This document shows, in pieces, positions 34,035-46,580 of a stretch of DNA of 64,000 nucleotides. Origin of the DNA: Eucalyptus grandis (lineage: Eukaryota > Streptophyta > Magnoliopsida > Myrtales > Myrtaceae); contig NC_052621.1 of assembly GCF_016545825.1 (NCBI RefSeq), forward strand, positions 1,078,199 through 1,142,198, given 5' to 3'. Every line of letters starts with the position of its first letter. Position 1 is the first letter of the stretch. A program made the translations under genes and the position numbers. The notes below the pieces were generated by a model. That model saw nothing but the letters and a program-made list of their open reading frames with translations. It had not been told where the DNA came from and ran no database searches.

Positions 34035-37000
34035 AAAAAAGTTTGAGATTTCTTTTTGACTACAAGTTACTGTTAAAAGAAAAGGCAAATAGTACTTTGA
34101 CAGTGGTTGTTCCAGACATATGACTAGAGATTCAAATAGTTTCATAAAACTAGAAAAAAAAAGGATGAAATGTTTCGTTTGGGGTGAACAGTAAAGGAAA
34201 AATTATTAGACATGGAACAATGATGATTGGAAGTTTGATCATCAACAATGTTTCCTTGGTGAAAGGTTTGAATTACAATCTTCTGAGTATAAGCTAGCTA
34301 TGTGATATAGGATTCAAAATAAATTTCCAAGAAGATGTTTGTTATAGAGTTAGTTGAGACTTCTCTCAAACTTTCACTGGGCGAAGACATGGCAATATTT
34401 ATTTTCTAAACATAAGTCCAAAGAGCTCTTAATGTCTTATCTCAATTCAAGATGAAGCAAATCTCTAGTATCGCAAGCTTGGACATGTGAGTATGAAACA
34501 AATTACTAAACTATCGTTTAAGAAGCCGGTTCATAGTCTTCCTAGAATGATGTACCAGAAGTCTAAGTTATGTACTCCATGTATCTTTGGAAAACAAGTC
34601 AGAAGCTCATTTAAACCTATAAATCAAGCTTTCACTAATTGCATCTTGCAGCTTCTTCACAAGGATATTTTCGGACCAACTAGAACACAAAGCATTGGTG
34701 ATAAGAAATACTGTTTGGTAGTTGTGGATAATTATTCAAGATTCACGTAGGTTTTCTTCTTGGTAAATAAAATAGAAACCTTCTCATATTTTTCAAAATT
34801 TGCTAAGAAGGTTCAGAATGAAAAAAGTTATGTCATTTTAAGTATAAAGACTGATCATAGGGGAGAATTTGAGAATCAAGACTTTGCAAATTTTGGTGAT
34901 GAGAATGGTCTACAACATGTTTTCTCCTCTTCATACACTCCAAAGCAAAATGGAGTTGTAGAAAGGAAAAAAAAAAAGTCTTATGGGAGATAGCCAAAAC
35001 TCTGCTAATAGAAAGTAAAGTCTCTTCTTATTTTTGGGCAAAAGCAGTTTCTACTGTCTGTTATATAATTAACAAAGTATTTTTAAGGCTCATCCTAGAG
35101 AAAACTCCCTATGAAGTTTACAAAGGGAAAAAACCAAATGTTTATTATTTTCATATGTTTGGTTGCAAGTGTTTTATTTTAAAGAATGGAAATGATCGGC
35201 CTGGGAAATTTGAAGAAAGATCAGATGAATGAATATTTCTTGGCTATTCTACTTCAAGCAAAGCTTACAGGGTCTTCAACAAAAATATACAGACTATCAA
35301 AGAATTCATGAATGTCAGATTTCAAGAAAATGTCCAGAACCAACAAGATCAAACTCAACATAAAAAGTCTAAACTAGTTTCAGACTTAATGAAGTCTGAT
35401 TCCCCGAGGAACCTCAGTCTTCTGGTGATTAAAATCAAGCAGAAGAAAAGTCAAAAGAATCAAAGAAAGTAGATGTTCATCAAACCCTTGTAGAAAGTGA
35501 CAAATCCAACAGTAACTGGAAGCATGAATCAAGCCATCCTAAAGAGCTCGTTATTGGCAATATATAATAAGGGATTCATACCATTTCCAAAGTAAAGGGA
35601 GACTCAAGTGCTCTAGCTCTTATTTCTGAAATAGAACCAAAGGAGTATAAGAAGCTTTATTTGATGAAAGCTTAATAGAAGTAATGCAGGAAGAACTCAA
35701 ACAATTCAGAATTAATGATGTTTAGGAGTTAGTTCCAAAATCTAAAGGAAAATTTGTGATTGAAACAAAGTGGGTGTTTAGAAACAAGATGGAAGAAAAT
35801 GATAAAGTAACCAGAAACAAAGTAAGGCTTGTTGTAAAAAGTTATACACAAGAGGAATAAATAAAATATGATGAGTAACTAGGTTAGAAGCCATAAGATT
35901 ATTGCTCGCATATGCATGTTTACATAATTTCAAGTTATTCTAGATGGATGTCAAGAGTGCATTCCTAAATGGGTTCATAAAAGAAGAAGTTTATGTGGAA
36001 CAACCACCAGGATTTGAAGATCTCGAAAAACCAGACTTTGTCTACAGACTGAAGAAGGCTTTGTACGGTCTGAAATAGGCACCTCACGCTTGGTATGAGA
36101 GACCGAGTAAGTCTATAGTAAGTAATGATTTCAAGAAAGGAATGGTTGACACAATTTTGTTTATCAAAAGGGAAGAAAAAGATTTCCTACTTATTCAAAT
36201 ATATGTAGATGATATAATCATTGGGTCTTCTAATGAAAGTTTGTGTAAGAAATTTTCAAAGTCTATGTAAGAAGAATTCGAAATAAGCATGATGGGTGAA
36301 TTAACATTCTTTCTTGGTCTACAAGTCAGACAATCAAAGAAATGAACTTTCATTTATCAAGAAGAATATGCCAAAGATGTTATTAAGAAGTTTGAGGTAG
36401 AAAACTACAAAAAGACCAAGACTCCCATGTCAAGTTCTTCCAAACTTTACAAGGATGAAGATGTAAAGAAAGTAGACTAAAAGACAAATAGAAGCATGAT
36501 TAGTTCTCTTCTCTACCTTACTGCTTCTCGACTTGATATTTTATTCAGTGTGTGTATGTGTGTTAGATTTCAAACTGATCCTAAAGAATCTCATCTCAGC
36601 GTTGTCAAACGTATTATCAATATATTGCAACAAATCCAATGTTAGATTTGTGGTAACTAAAATTAGGAGACTTTACATTATTTGGATACTCAGATACGAA
36701 TCTAGTTGACTGTAAAGTTGACAAGAAAAGTACTTCAAGAACGTGCCAACTCCTGAGATAAATGTTAATGTCCTAGTTCTCAAAGAAGCAGAACATTGTG
36801 GCACTTTCAAGAGCAATATCAACAGCAAAAGCATAATATATTGCTCTTGAAAGTTGTTGTTCACAAATTCTTTTGATCAGGCAACAACTAAAGAATTTTG
36901 GAATAGAAGAACCTTGAACTAAAATTAGATGTGACAATACAAGTACGATCAACCTCACCAAAAATCCTATTCTTCATTCAAGGGCAAAGCATATTAAAAT

Positions 37001-37110
37001 TTGCCATCATTTCATAAGAGACCATGTGCAAAATGACGAAATCAATGTTCAATTTATTAATTCAAAGAATCAACTGGTAGATATCTTCACCAAACCATTG
37101 GAGAAATGAT
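34035..37110 (+). pseudogene. Sirevirus-like pol (protease, integrase, RT, RNase H)
   Basis: Domains in order: protease YFDSGCSRHMTRD at about 34096; GAG-pre-integrase zinc region RKLGHVSMKQITKL...CTPCIFGKQ; integrase core LHKDIFGPT, VVDNYSRF, KTDHRGEF and YTPKQNGVVER (34500-34990), whose Asp-Asp-Glu pattern is partly visible; RT with YVDDIIIGSS near 36200 and ELTFFLGLQVRQ; RNase H with LTASRLDILFSVC, then HFIRDHVQND and FTKPLEK near 37100. Stops and frameshifts are frequent, so no functional polyprotein can be made. It is the same family as 1-1315. Confidence 0.88.
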
Positions 37111-40100
37111 CATTCGAGTTCATTCGTGATAAAAACATCCTTCTAAAAGCCCTTCCAAACTCAGTTGCCTTGGTTCATTTTCTTTAAATAAAATCTTTGA
37201 CCTTTTTCCCCCGATATGCAGACTCTTTGCAAACCCTAATCTTTCTCTCAAACCCTTGCTTCTCTTGATATGCTCTCACGTTCTCTGCAAAATTTCTCAC
37301 TCGATCACTTTCGAACATGTCATTAAAATCTTCCAAGTCTGTTTCGATGTCTTATCAGAGGAAATCCTCTCCCATTGCTAGTCGCAATTGGTTTGTCCTG
37401 AAGGTCCAATGCATTTTGATCTCATCGGGGATGAACAACCTTAAAGCACGAATCAACAATTAGTGGAGGAGGAGGTTACTCAGGAAGTGACTCCTATTTC
37501 AGTAAGAAGAGCCCGATATACTTCTCAAATATTATGAGTTTCTAAAAAAGGGAGGAAGTCCCATGAATTGCATAAGTTCATTCTTGAAAGAAAATGGCTA
37601 TGGGAATGAAATCTTGTTCTTGAGAGCCATGGAAAACTTAGAGTTGATAGAGGCTAGAAATGTAGAAAAGGAATTTTCAAACTTTCCTGTTGATCATTGT
37701 TTTGGTATAGAGAATCAGACTAAGAGTAAAAAGGAAGATGATGATGAGAGGGTGTTCAAAAATTTCCAACCTAAAATGGGTGTTACTGCAGAAATCACTG
37801 GAACAAAAGGGAAGTTGTGTTGGTTAAAGAATCATAAGAAAGTCTATGCACATATGCTAAACAAAGGAGTCATCAACTTTTGAACGGTGGATTTTGATTT
37901 TCTGGATTCCATCAAGGTGAATTTGTGAAAAAAAATTGTCAAGCTTTAGATGGAGAGGTTTTGTGTAGTCATCTTATGCTTATCCTGAATTGACTGCTTA
38001 CTTCTATCTTTACCTATCTATTCTGAATCCCACCCATGTTCAATTTACTGTGAGTGATAAAGTGTTTGATGTTGATGTTAATATGTTGGCTGATATTTTG
38101 GAAGTAGAAAAGAGTGGATTCTTGCCCATCAATATGTTCAACGAAGAGGTCACCAAATTTCTAGTGAATGAAAGGATTCCTAGGAGAAGCATTACTTACT
38201 CTAGGTGTGACATCTTGAAATTTCAACCTTTGAATTTTGCTTAAGCTTGTGCTTGTCAAAAAAAAAAAAAATTGGGATAGGTGGATCACCCGATGGACTT
38301 TCCATGTGGGCTAGGCGTGCGATGGCCTAGTGGGCCTATTTTTGGGCTAAGTTCGGGCTAAAGAGAGATTGGTGGACCGTGAATAAGGCCCGTGAGTTGG
38401 ACGTGTGCGGAAGGGCCCATTAAGAAGGACAAATGTCAAGATTTTTTTGCCATTGTTCGTCTTGCGCGAATTTGAGTGATTTCAAATTTTCAATGGTGTT
38501 ATCTTGTGACTTAATTAGTGATGTTGTGATGCATATGAAATTAATTTTGGACATAAGGTCCTTAGATATTAGAATCGGGACTTGAAGGTGTGTGCTATCC
38601 TATTTAGTTGTTGGTCACGTTAATAATGGAGGATCTTGGAATAAATTTGTTTAATTTGTGCCTAGTACTAGAGGTGGCTGAAATATTTGGATTAGGAAGA
38701 AGATTAGCTTTATTTCATTTAGACTAAACTTTGTTAGGGCAGATAAGTCAAGGGGAAAGGGACTAAACCAAAGATCTTCTGCTTTTGGCTTTAGCTTTCC
38801 CATGCAATTTCAGCCCTACCCTTTTCCCCTAGCCAAAAACCCCAACCCCAAATCCTCATGATGGCCTTGAAAATTCCTCAGCCAATCCTCTCTCTTGTAT
38901 GGCTACAGCAAAGGAAATTTCCCAAGAAAACAATCATTTCGCCTCATTTTTTGCTTCTATTTTTCCCATTCTCATTCATTCTTCTTATGCCTTCTTCCCT
39001 CACACGCTAGACACCTCCATCTCTCATTTTCATCTTGTTTTCTTGCTGTTTCTTGAAGGACCAGCGACCAAGGGAGCAGCCAGCCTTCAAGAGAGCCTGA
39101 GGAAGCAACTTTGAGTCCTAAACTAGGTAAGGGAATAAGCTAAGTATTAAACTTCGACATCCTTTCGACACTTGAGGGTGGTTTAGCTCAATCTAGTAGA
39201 TTTTCAGGTTATAGGAGCTAGATCTATGTAGGATTTTAGCTTGCATGTATGTTGTGATGCGTGGGAAGCCTTGCATGTGAATTTCTTAAAGGTTTATGCC
39301 TACTAAGCTTGCGAAGAGACATGCTCAAAGGAGTTGAGTTTGGATTTCTCTTCAGATCTGTTTACTGGACACTCGCTATTTGCTATTTTCGTGGGTTAAA
39401 ATGTGTTACGATTTTGAGGTTACTTTCTTCTTAAAAAATATTCTAAACATCTTTATGTATGACATATATTTTACTCAAGATTTTCTGGACTTAAAAGAAC
39501 AAGATTTCAGCTTCACTGCATGCAAGGCAGAATTTCGTTTTGTGCTGGAACCCATGATCTTTTGGTGTTTAAATTTTTTTTATCAACTCTTAGGGTTCGA
39601 TTTTCGAAATAGTTTCTACACAAAAATTTTCATCACATCTTGATGTTTAACATATTCAAATTTCAGAGCAAACGGACGAGTTTTGGACCTCAAACCAAGC
39701 TGTTTTTGGAAAACATAATTTCTGAATACGAACACAATTTTGGTAACGATTTGACCGATTTAATGATCCTATTATAGAAATATCTAGGTCAAGGTGTCTT
39801 CATGAAAAAGTGTTCTTTTAAGTGTCTTTTATAACATATTTTAATTTGAGGATTTTCTGAACTCGTTTGGTTATGTTTCTGCAATCAATTCTAGAGACGT
39901 GCAAGTGGACTCGGTTTCTGCCGTTGAGGGCTGGTTGTGGTCTTGTGGTTGTTCTTGGTGTCTTGCTTGCTGGCAAATGTATATTTTATGATTTGGTTGA
40001 TTTTTGGTATGCTGAAAACTTATGCTTGATAGCTGTACATGTGAGGTGCTTAGTATATGTGCGGAATCACGTGTGATAAGTTGTAAGGTAGTGTGAAGGG

Positions 40101-41028
40101 TAAACTTGTTTTGTGCATGCTAATACATTGAGATCTGTGTACACTAAGCTTGTTGTGTTGTGGTGCATATGTGTACTAGTGGTGTTAAAAGTATGCCCTA
40201 ATGGAAGATTGTGACATGGTAAAATGTGTGAATGAATCCCATAAGAGATGTTCCATCGGACAGCGTTCCAGTGATGCCCCCGAGAAGTGGGGATAACCCA
40301 AACAGTGAGGTTTGGGATGCCTCAATTAAAGTCACAAGGCTAGCGACTCTTAGACACCGAGATGCCTTGTAGGGATGTGTCACCTCTCAACGGCCCCCGA
40401 ACCGTTAGGGTTGCCACAGTTCAATTACCATTCTCTTGCTTGACTTTTCACTTTCCCTAATAACAAGTCACTCCGATATCATTTCAATTGTAGTGGGTCC
40501 ATACAACCATGGGGGTTTACATCTTTTAGATCGGTCCCTTGCGCAGTTCATATAACGGAAGCACATCCATCAACTCCCTTCTCCATATTCAGAAAACGAT
40601 GCACACCTACTAAACATTTATAGGTAAAAGCCGAACACTTGTATTTACTTAAACCATATGGACATCATTCATCGGTACATCAAAATGCCATAGTCTTCTA
40701 TACTTGACTATACTTCAAAAGATGACCGACATCTCCTCCAACAGTCATATATTTAAAGTCCATCGATCAATATTGGCATCCAAAAGTTCATTCCTTTGCT
40801 ATCCTCATTCTCATGATCATATCCAACCACTTGATCCATCTACCGGTGGTAGTAGCAGCAGAGGTATCTTATTTAGTCTGAAATGTTATTCCCCAAACGG
40901 GGTGAGTACCACCACTCAACAGTAAAGATCCACTAAATTACTCATTACGTCATACAGAACACTCAAGGCATCACAACAAAGCCCATATCATTCATGCATT
41001 CAAGCATAACTTACCTTGCAGCCATACA

Positions 41029-41240
41029 TATATCATCATATCATATGTGCATATACCATCATGCACTCATCATCAAGCATTCATGCATATATCACCATAT
41101 CATATGTGCATATACCACCATGCACTCATCATCAAGCATTCATGCATATATTGCCATGCCATTGGTGCATATACCACCATGCAGTCATGCATATCTCACC
41201 ATGCCATCGTGCATATACCACCATGATTCATATCATCCAT
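41029..41240. repeat. 59-bp minisatellite
   Basis: Units with CATATGTGCATATACCACCATGC (written here only as family form, shorter blocks CATATGTGCA and ATACCACCATGC) recur at 41041, 41100 and 41159, with a shortened unit near 41206. The first two are nearly identical. Confidence 0.85.
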
Positions 41241-41465
41241 GCTATCAAGCATACATCACCATGAGATCCATTCATGCCTTCATGATCGCATTTTCAATAT
41301 CAAATAGCATTAATTTACTTTTATAAGCAGATCATGCATCATGCCATATGCATACACCCATGCACACGATTCATTTTCAATTCTTATCTTTCACAAGGAT
41401 CTCATTAATTTTTCTTTCCAGGGATCAATGTTTGCATCCCATAATTTATCGCTTGTATCCAACTA

Positions 41466-41710
41466 GGCATCCGGCACCCCCACATTCTGGGCATCTCGCA
41501 TCCCAACTAGCATCACGAGGTATCCCCCCGGGCTCACACCTCCGGGGCTTCCGGGATTACGTATCGACATACCACCAGGCATTCCCCATAGAATTACGTA
41601 CCGTATACCACCGGGCATCTCAAAACTCCCAAGGACCCTTCGGAATTACACTACTAGGCCACCGGGCATCCGGCACCCTCACATTCTGGGCATCCCGACA
41701 CTCCCGGGGC
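41466..41710. repeat. CCGGGCATC-rich repeat region
   Basis: A block starting GGCATCCGGCACCC and continuing CACATTCTGGGCATC occurs near 41466 and again near 41662, about 196 bp apart. Several CCACCRGGCAT copies lie between them. Confidence 0.65.
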
Positions 41711-41959
41711 ATCGTCGGTTCACACCTCCGACGGTCTTGTTACCATCTCAATTCACATTTATACATGTATCTCAATTTCAACATGACATTTGATGCAACA
41801 ATATCAAGGATCTCAATCAACTTTTCATGCCAATTAACATGCCATATGCAATCACATATGTAGAAAAATCAACCACTCAAAGTATTTCATCACATGGAGA
41901 ATTTCATTTATTTTTCAAAACACATCAGTTTTTTTTTTCCGAATAAATCAGAATGCATT

Positions 41960-43020
41960 CCTCTAATTAAAACTCCAGAAAAATTAGTAAATGACATTAA
42001 TAAATTTTGAAAACTTGGCACATTATAAACGAGACCTAAAGGCAGATATCTCATGAAGAACACAATACCACCAGAATTTCATACAAAGCAGAATAGTCCA
42101 TGCATTACAGCTTTTGAAATTTGCCCAATCCAGCTTGCACAGCTTTAGAAATTTTTTTAATTAAATACCCAATGACCTTAAAAAATTATGAAATTCGAAC
42201 ATGAGATATTCAAGACATAAGGGCAGATATTTCATGAAGAACACTATACCAAAAGATCCTTATATAATTCGGTACAGATCACGAATCACAGCACTACTAA
42301 TTCTGTCCATTCCACTTGCACAGTTTTTGAAACATTTTTGGTTAAATAGGCAAATGAACTTCAAAAATCACGGAATTTGAATATGTTGTAGGCAAGACAT
42401 AAAAAAAATTATTTCATGCAGAACACTTTCCCAAAAGAATCTCATGCAAAACGGTATAGACCACGCATTGCAACATTACCAAGTCCGAACACATCAGATT
42501 ACACAGTTTTAGAAACATTTTCGATTAAAAACCCAAATGACATTTAAAAATTATGAAATTTTACTATGTGATAGCGAATAACATAAGGTAAATACTTCAT
42601 GAAGACATCAAAGTCAGATTCGTCCTAGGTAATTAAATATAGGCGGTTAAAACTTCTGTTCCTAGTACCGAAATTTCCAGATCTAACCATCTTCGAAAGA
42701 CCACGATTTCACCTACCTAATCTTGTTTTTTTTCTCTAAATTTTTGATATGTTAAATCTCAGGATGTCCTTTACAACTTTTGTTAAGAAATCGAAGTGAA
42801 ATTTCAACAAAAATGTTACTTTACAGACCACAAAACCACTGAAGGTCATCACGACGAATTCCAGATCTAGTCTCTCCAAAGGAAAATCGTTTCACCAAGA
42901 ATTACTTGTTCGTTTTATATAAAATTTCAGTATGTTATTCTTCAAGATGTTCTCTACAACTTTCATGAAGAGGTCGAAGTGAAACTCCAAATAAAAAGTC
43001 GCATGCAACCCCTAAACTCA
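41960..43020. repeat. Tandem array, about 182-bp period
   Basis: The anchor TTCATGAAGAACAC or its relatives recurs at about 42050, 42231, 42413 and 42596, a spacing of 181-183 bp. The block TCGAAGTGAAA at 42791 and 42974 (183 bp apart) and TTCATGAAG at 42963 extend the same register. At least five to six diverged units are present. Each also contains a TTGCACAG-type or GAAATTTC block. Confidence 0.7.
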
Positions 43021-46000
43021 TGAACAGTCAGGCTGGTTGTTTTCCAGAAACAGCATGCAATGCCAACAAACCTCTCCCCAAAGCTCCGAAAGTTCACCAC
43101 TTACCACAACCAAGATTTATCATCTTCTACACATGCTTTACAGCAAGTAAAGGGTAGGTTTTAGGACTCTACTTGCCTTAGATTTAAGCACAAAATGACA
43201 GCAAACAGAGGGAAAGCAGCGACGAACGGCTGACGAACTCTCTTCCTTCTTCTTCGCACGGCCTCCTCGTCCTCTCTCGGTTTCCCTCTCTCACTCTCTC
43301 GACAGCTCTCTCTCTCTCTCTCTCACTCACCAAAACCGGCCACTCTCCCTCTCTTAATTTCCCTTTCCTTCAATCATTTAAAATGATTGAAAGCTGCATG
43401 TGGCCGCCCAAGATGGCCAATGGGGGCAGCCACACTTGGCAACTAGGGAAGAACACTTGGCAATTTGCCATGCAAGAGGGGCTCCATCCGGCTGGGCTTG
43501 GGGCCAGCTTGGTCGACGGCCCAATGGGCTTCATGGGCCTGGCTTTGGGCCGAAGTGGTGGGGGTCTTGGGCTGGGTTTTTGGGCTAGCTTGGCCTAAGA
43601 ATTTTGGCCCACTAACCTTTTTAATAATCTATTAATATTTTCCACTTAAATAAATACCTAACTTGCAAAAATAATAAGGCCATAAAACTTGTAGTCACAA
43701 ATCCATAAATTCCAATTTATAATACACATGGCCAATGATAGAATTTTCTTTCCTATCACATAATTATCCATTAAAAGCTTGGCCATAAATCTTTTTGCAA
43801 ATTATGGATTAAATGGCTATAAAATAACTTAATGGTACTTCCATCACCAATTCATAGACTTTAATGTAACTGGAGGTTGTCATGAATTTTGGGATGCCAC
43901 AAGGGAGATGCCTAGAGCCAGCGTCCCTTGGAAGTCTGGCTAGTGACCCGGAAGTGACTCGAAGGAATCCGACTAGCGTCCCGAGTGCAATCCGTTTCGA
44001 GGGTGGATATGATATGATCACACATTGAAATTAATCAACAATGCGTATGAGTACGTGTGATGGTGTTGCCATGTGTCATGAGATGTATGATGGAGATTGT
44101 GTGTGTCGTGCGATGCATGAATGGAGTACTTATGTACATTTCGGTGAAGTCTTCATGCAACATACTCACTTTAGCTTGTCTAGTTCGCATGATATCTTTG
44201 GTACCGTATGCTGCCTTATTAGATGTAGTTCATGGTCATAATGATTCACTATGTTGGTGTTATTTTCATTATTGAGCGAAGCTAGGATCTCATTATTTAA
44301 TGCCATGCTTTATCCTTTACTTGGCATTGTTGCTCACCCCTTATTTTTCCTCTCAGATCATTAGCTATGGATGCGACACCTTTAGCGACTTATGGCACGC
44401 CTGTGCGGATAGATGGTGTGTATAGGGACTTTAAGGATCGAGATTCTGGCCTTGTGTTGACTCGTTGTGTTTGTGTTGTTTGGATAGATGATGGATGCCC
44501 TAATCCTTTTCCTATGCGTTTTATGTCCATATATCTCAACGTGAATGGGAGGTTGTTTGGCCCAATCCATTGGTGATGTTTTGAGCTTGGATTAGGAGGT
44601 GCACGTGGTATGAAGGGATGTAATGGATTAGGAAAACTAGCGGGTCGAGGAGTGAGGTACCTTTTTGGCCTCTCTTAGGTGTTTTATTCGGGTCATCTTG
44701 ATGTGTGTATTGCCATGATGTAATTGTCAAGATGTCTTTTTCCTCTTGTAATTGCCATGAATTAAGAGAAGCATGTTATCATTTTGAAATTCATTCTTAA
44801 GTGTATTGTCTTTATATGAAAGGTGTATATTCTTCCACTTGTGTAATAGAAATTAAAGACTATAATTGATGGTCTAGAGTGACGGCCTGGGACGTCACAC
44901 TAGGATGTTTGCTTCTAATATTTTACTCCACAAGATCGTCATCAATTGCATCAAACCCAAGACTGCTTCCAAAACTGATGTTTCTAGATTCGAGGCAAAA
45001 ATGATGTTGGCCATTTGCAATGGAGTTGCTTTCTCACTCCCTCACACAAGTCTACTACACATGTACAGAACTATCATGAAGGGAAAGGGACAACTACCAT
45101 ATACAACCTTGGTAACCAGATTTTTCCAACACTTTCAAATTCAATCACCATCCAATTTTTTTCTCTAGAACTATTCTTCCCATGCAAATTGGACTAAAAA
45201 TGATCTAAAAAATGAGATTAAAAGATCTCTTTAGAACTTTGAAACTTTTGAAAAATGAATATGCTAGCAAAGCTAAGATAGGATCTACGACTGAGAAGAA
45301 GAGCAAAGGAAAGAGCATTGTCTCATGAACTCCAAAAAATAAACAAGATGTTCTTCTTCCACAAGATGAAGAAGAGGAAGATGAGGAAGACGAGACTATC
45401 TCTGATATTGTGGCAAATATTGCCATGTGTGATCCTCTTGGTGACATAGCCGATTCTGAAGAAGAAGAAGAGGATGGGATCGAGAAAGAATTGGAAGAAG
45501 AAAGTGAAGGAGAAGAGTGAGGAGAATGATTTAGATGATGAATAAGGAGATGCAAATCTGAACAAGGGACAGCAACAATTTGACAAAGAATGAAAAGATA
45601 CGATGGAGTTTAGTGTAGGAGATGCTAAAGAGAAAGGAACTGGTCAACAACCTAGTGTTGGAAGAGAAGGAGTGCAGGAAGAATAAGAAGTTCTTCCTCA
45701 GACTAAAGGCACTTTGACAGGGAGAGTAGGTGAGAAAACTCCTTTTAATGACCAAACTATCAAACCAATTGCTAGTGATGGCATCAGTCGATCTCCTCCA
45801 AATGTTGAAGATATTTATGCATCTCATTTCCCTGAAGTTTCTCTTAGGGGTTGGGACAAAGAAACTAATGCTCATGGGGAACACCAAATTTCACATGTTT
45901 AGGTTGATGTTCCTTCACCTCTAGATACTCCACCAGCACATTTTGCAGAAGCTAGTGCCCAAACTGAACAGGAATTAAACTATCCTCGGATAGTGGAGCT

Positions 46001-46325
46001 TATTTTGGAAATTAAGGCACAACAATATGGGATGGATGTTGAAATCCAGAAGTTATATGTTGCTCTCGATACTACCTCAAAATCTCTCACTAGAAAGGTA
46101 CAGTCTCTTGATGATAAGGTTCAAAACATGACTCAACAGGCATCCTAGAATTTAGTGAAGGTTGAGACTATCTTCCATCAGTGCCTGACTAAGCTTGAGG
46201 AGATTGTGCAGACTTTGGAGGATTTCTGACTTATTTGTGTTCATAGGCAACCATGATCCTTTTCAACACAAACTTTTTTTTTCTTATTTTCCTTGTGCTT
46301 ATTTGATTCTCTTTTTGCTGTTGCC

Positions 46326-46338
46326 AAAAAGGGAGAGA
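46326..46338 (+). other. Upstream polypurine tract
   Basis: AAAAAGGGAGAGA lies about 240 bp before the 3' LTR, equivalent to 3826-3838 in the first element. Confidence 0.6.
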
Positions 46339-46580
46339 GTTTTGCAGATTTGAAGCTTGACTAGTGCATGATTGGTGTTTCTTTTATGACTATTGGTTGG
46401 TGTGTTTTTTGTGAGTACAGACTATGTGTATTTTGTGCAGACTTATGCGAACTTCATTGTGCTTATTGTTTGTTATGTTTATCAATTATCATGTGCTGCT
46501 AAAGTGTTGTTTTACAAAATAACTTTCATATTATGCTTACATCTGCATGAAAGTTTTGTCATCATAAAAAATTGGGAGAT

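Larger units (their letters stand above)
40210..43901 (-). repeat. Inverted large LTR nested inside the solo LTR
   Basis: On the minus strand it runs from TGTGGCATCCCAAAATTC to TTTACCATGTCACA, about 3.7 kb, the same terminal signature as the LTR it interrupts. A clean TSD was not seen (AAGAT at the left, AGGGA at the right). It contains a 59-bp minisatellite, a 182-bp tandem array and a CT microsatellite (about 43305-43325). Sequence on either side continues the host LTR. Open frames such as 41348-41863 are repeat-driven and not called. Confidence 0.7.
38206..44899 (+). repeat. Large solo LTR with TSD CTAGG, itself interrupted
   Basis: The ends are TGTGACATCTTGAA and GGCCTGGGACGTCACA, with CTAGG perfectly duplicated at 38201-38205 and 44900-44904. 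Removing the inverted LTR at 40210-43901 leaves about 3.0 kb, a normal size for this LTR class. Related LTRs are at 20208, 20926 and 47693 (TGACATC start, GTGACA or GTCACA end). It has no coding region of its own; small open frames such as 39380-39643 show no known motif. Confidence 0.88.
37318..46228 (+). pseudogene. Sirevirus-like ORF3, split by a 6.7-kb insertion
   Basis: It starts MSLKSSKSVSMSYQRKS and parallels the ORF3 at 1752-3798. Left part: FQPKMGVTAEITGTKGKL, MLNKGVINF, VDFDFLDSI, LTAYFYLYLSILNPTHVQF and FDVDVNMLADILEVE. It is cut at 38205 and resumes at 44905 with FASNILLHKIVINC, RFEAKMMLAICNGVAFSL and LVTRFFQHF. Then come a Glu/Asp-rich tract (45350-45540) and a coiled-coil-like C-terminus (SLDDKVQNMTQQAS, VETIFHQCLTKLEEIVQTL) ending near 46228. 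Stops occur. The role is unknown. Gene content and order match the first copy, so this is a true part of the element rather than a captured fragment. Confidence 0.78.

Noticed and set aside
41348..41863. 171-codon ORF in the inverted LTR
   Set aside because: It crosses CCGGGCATC-type repeats and has no domain; it is repeat-driven.
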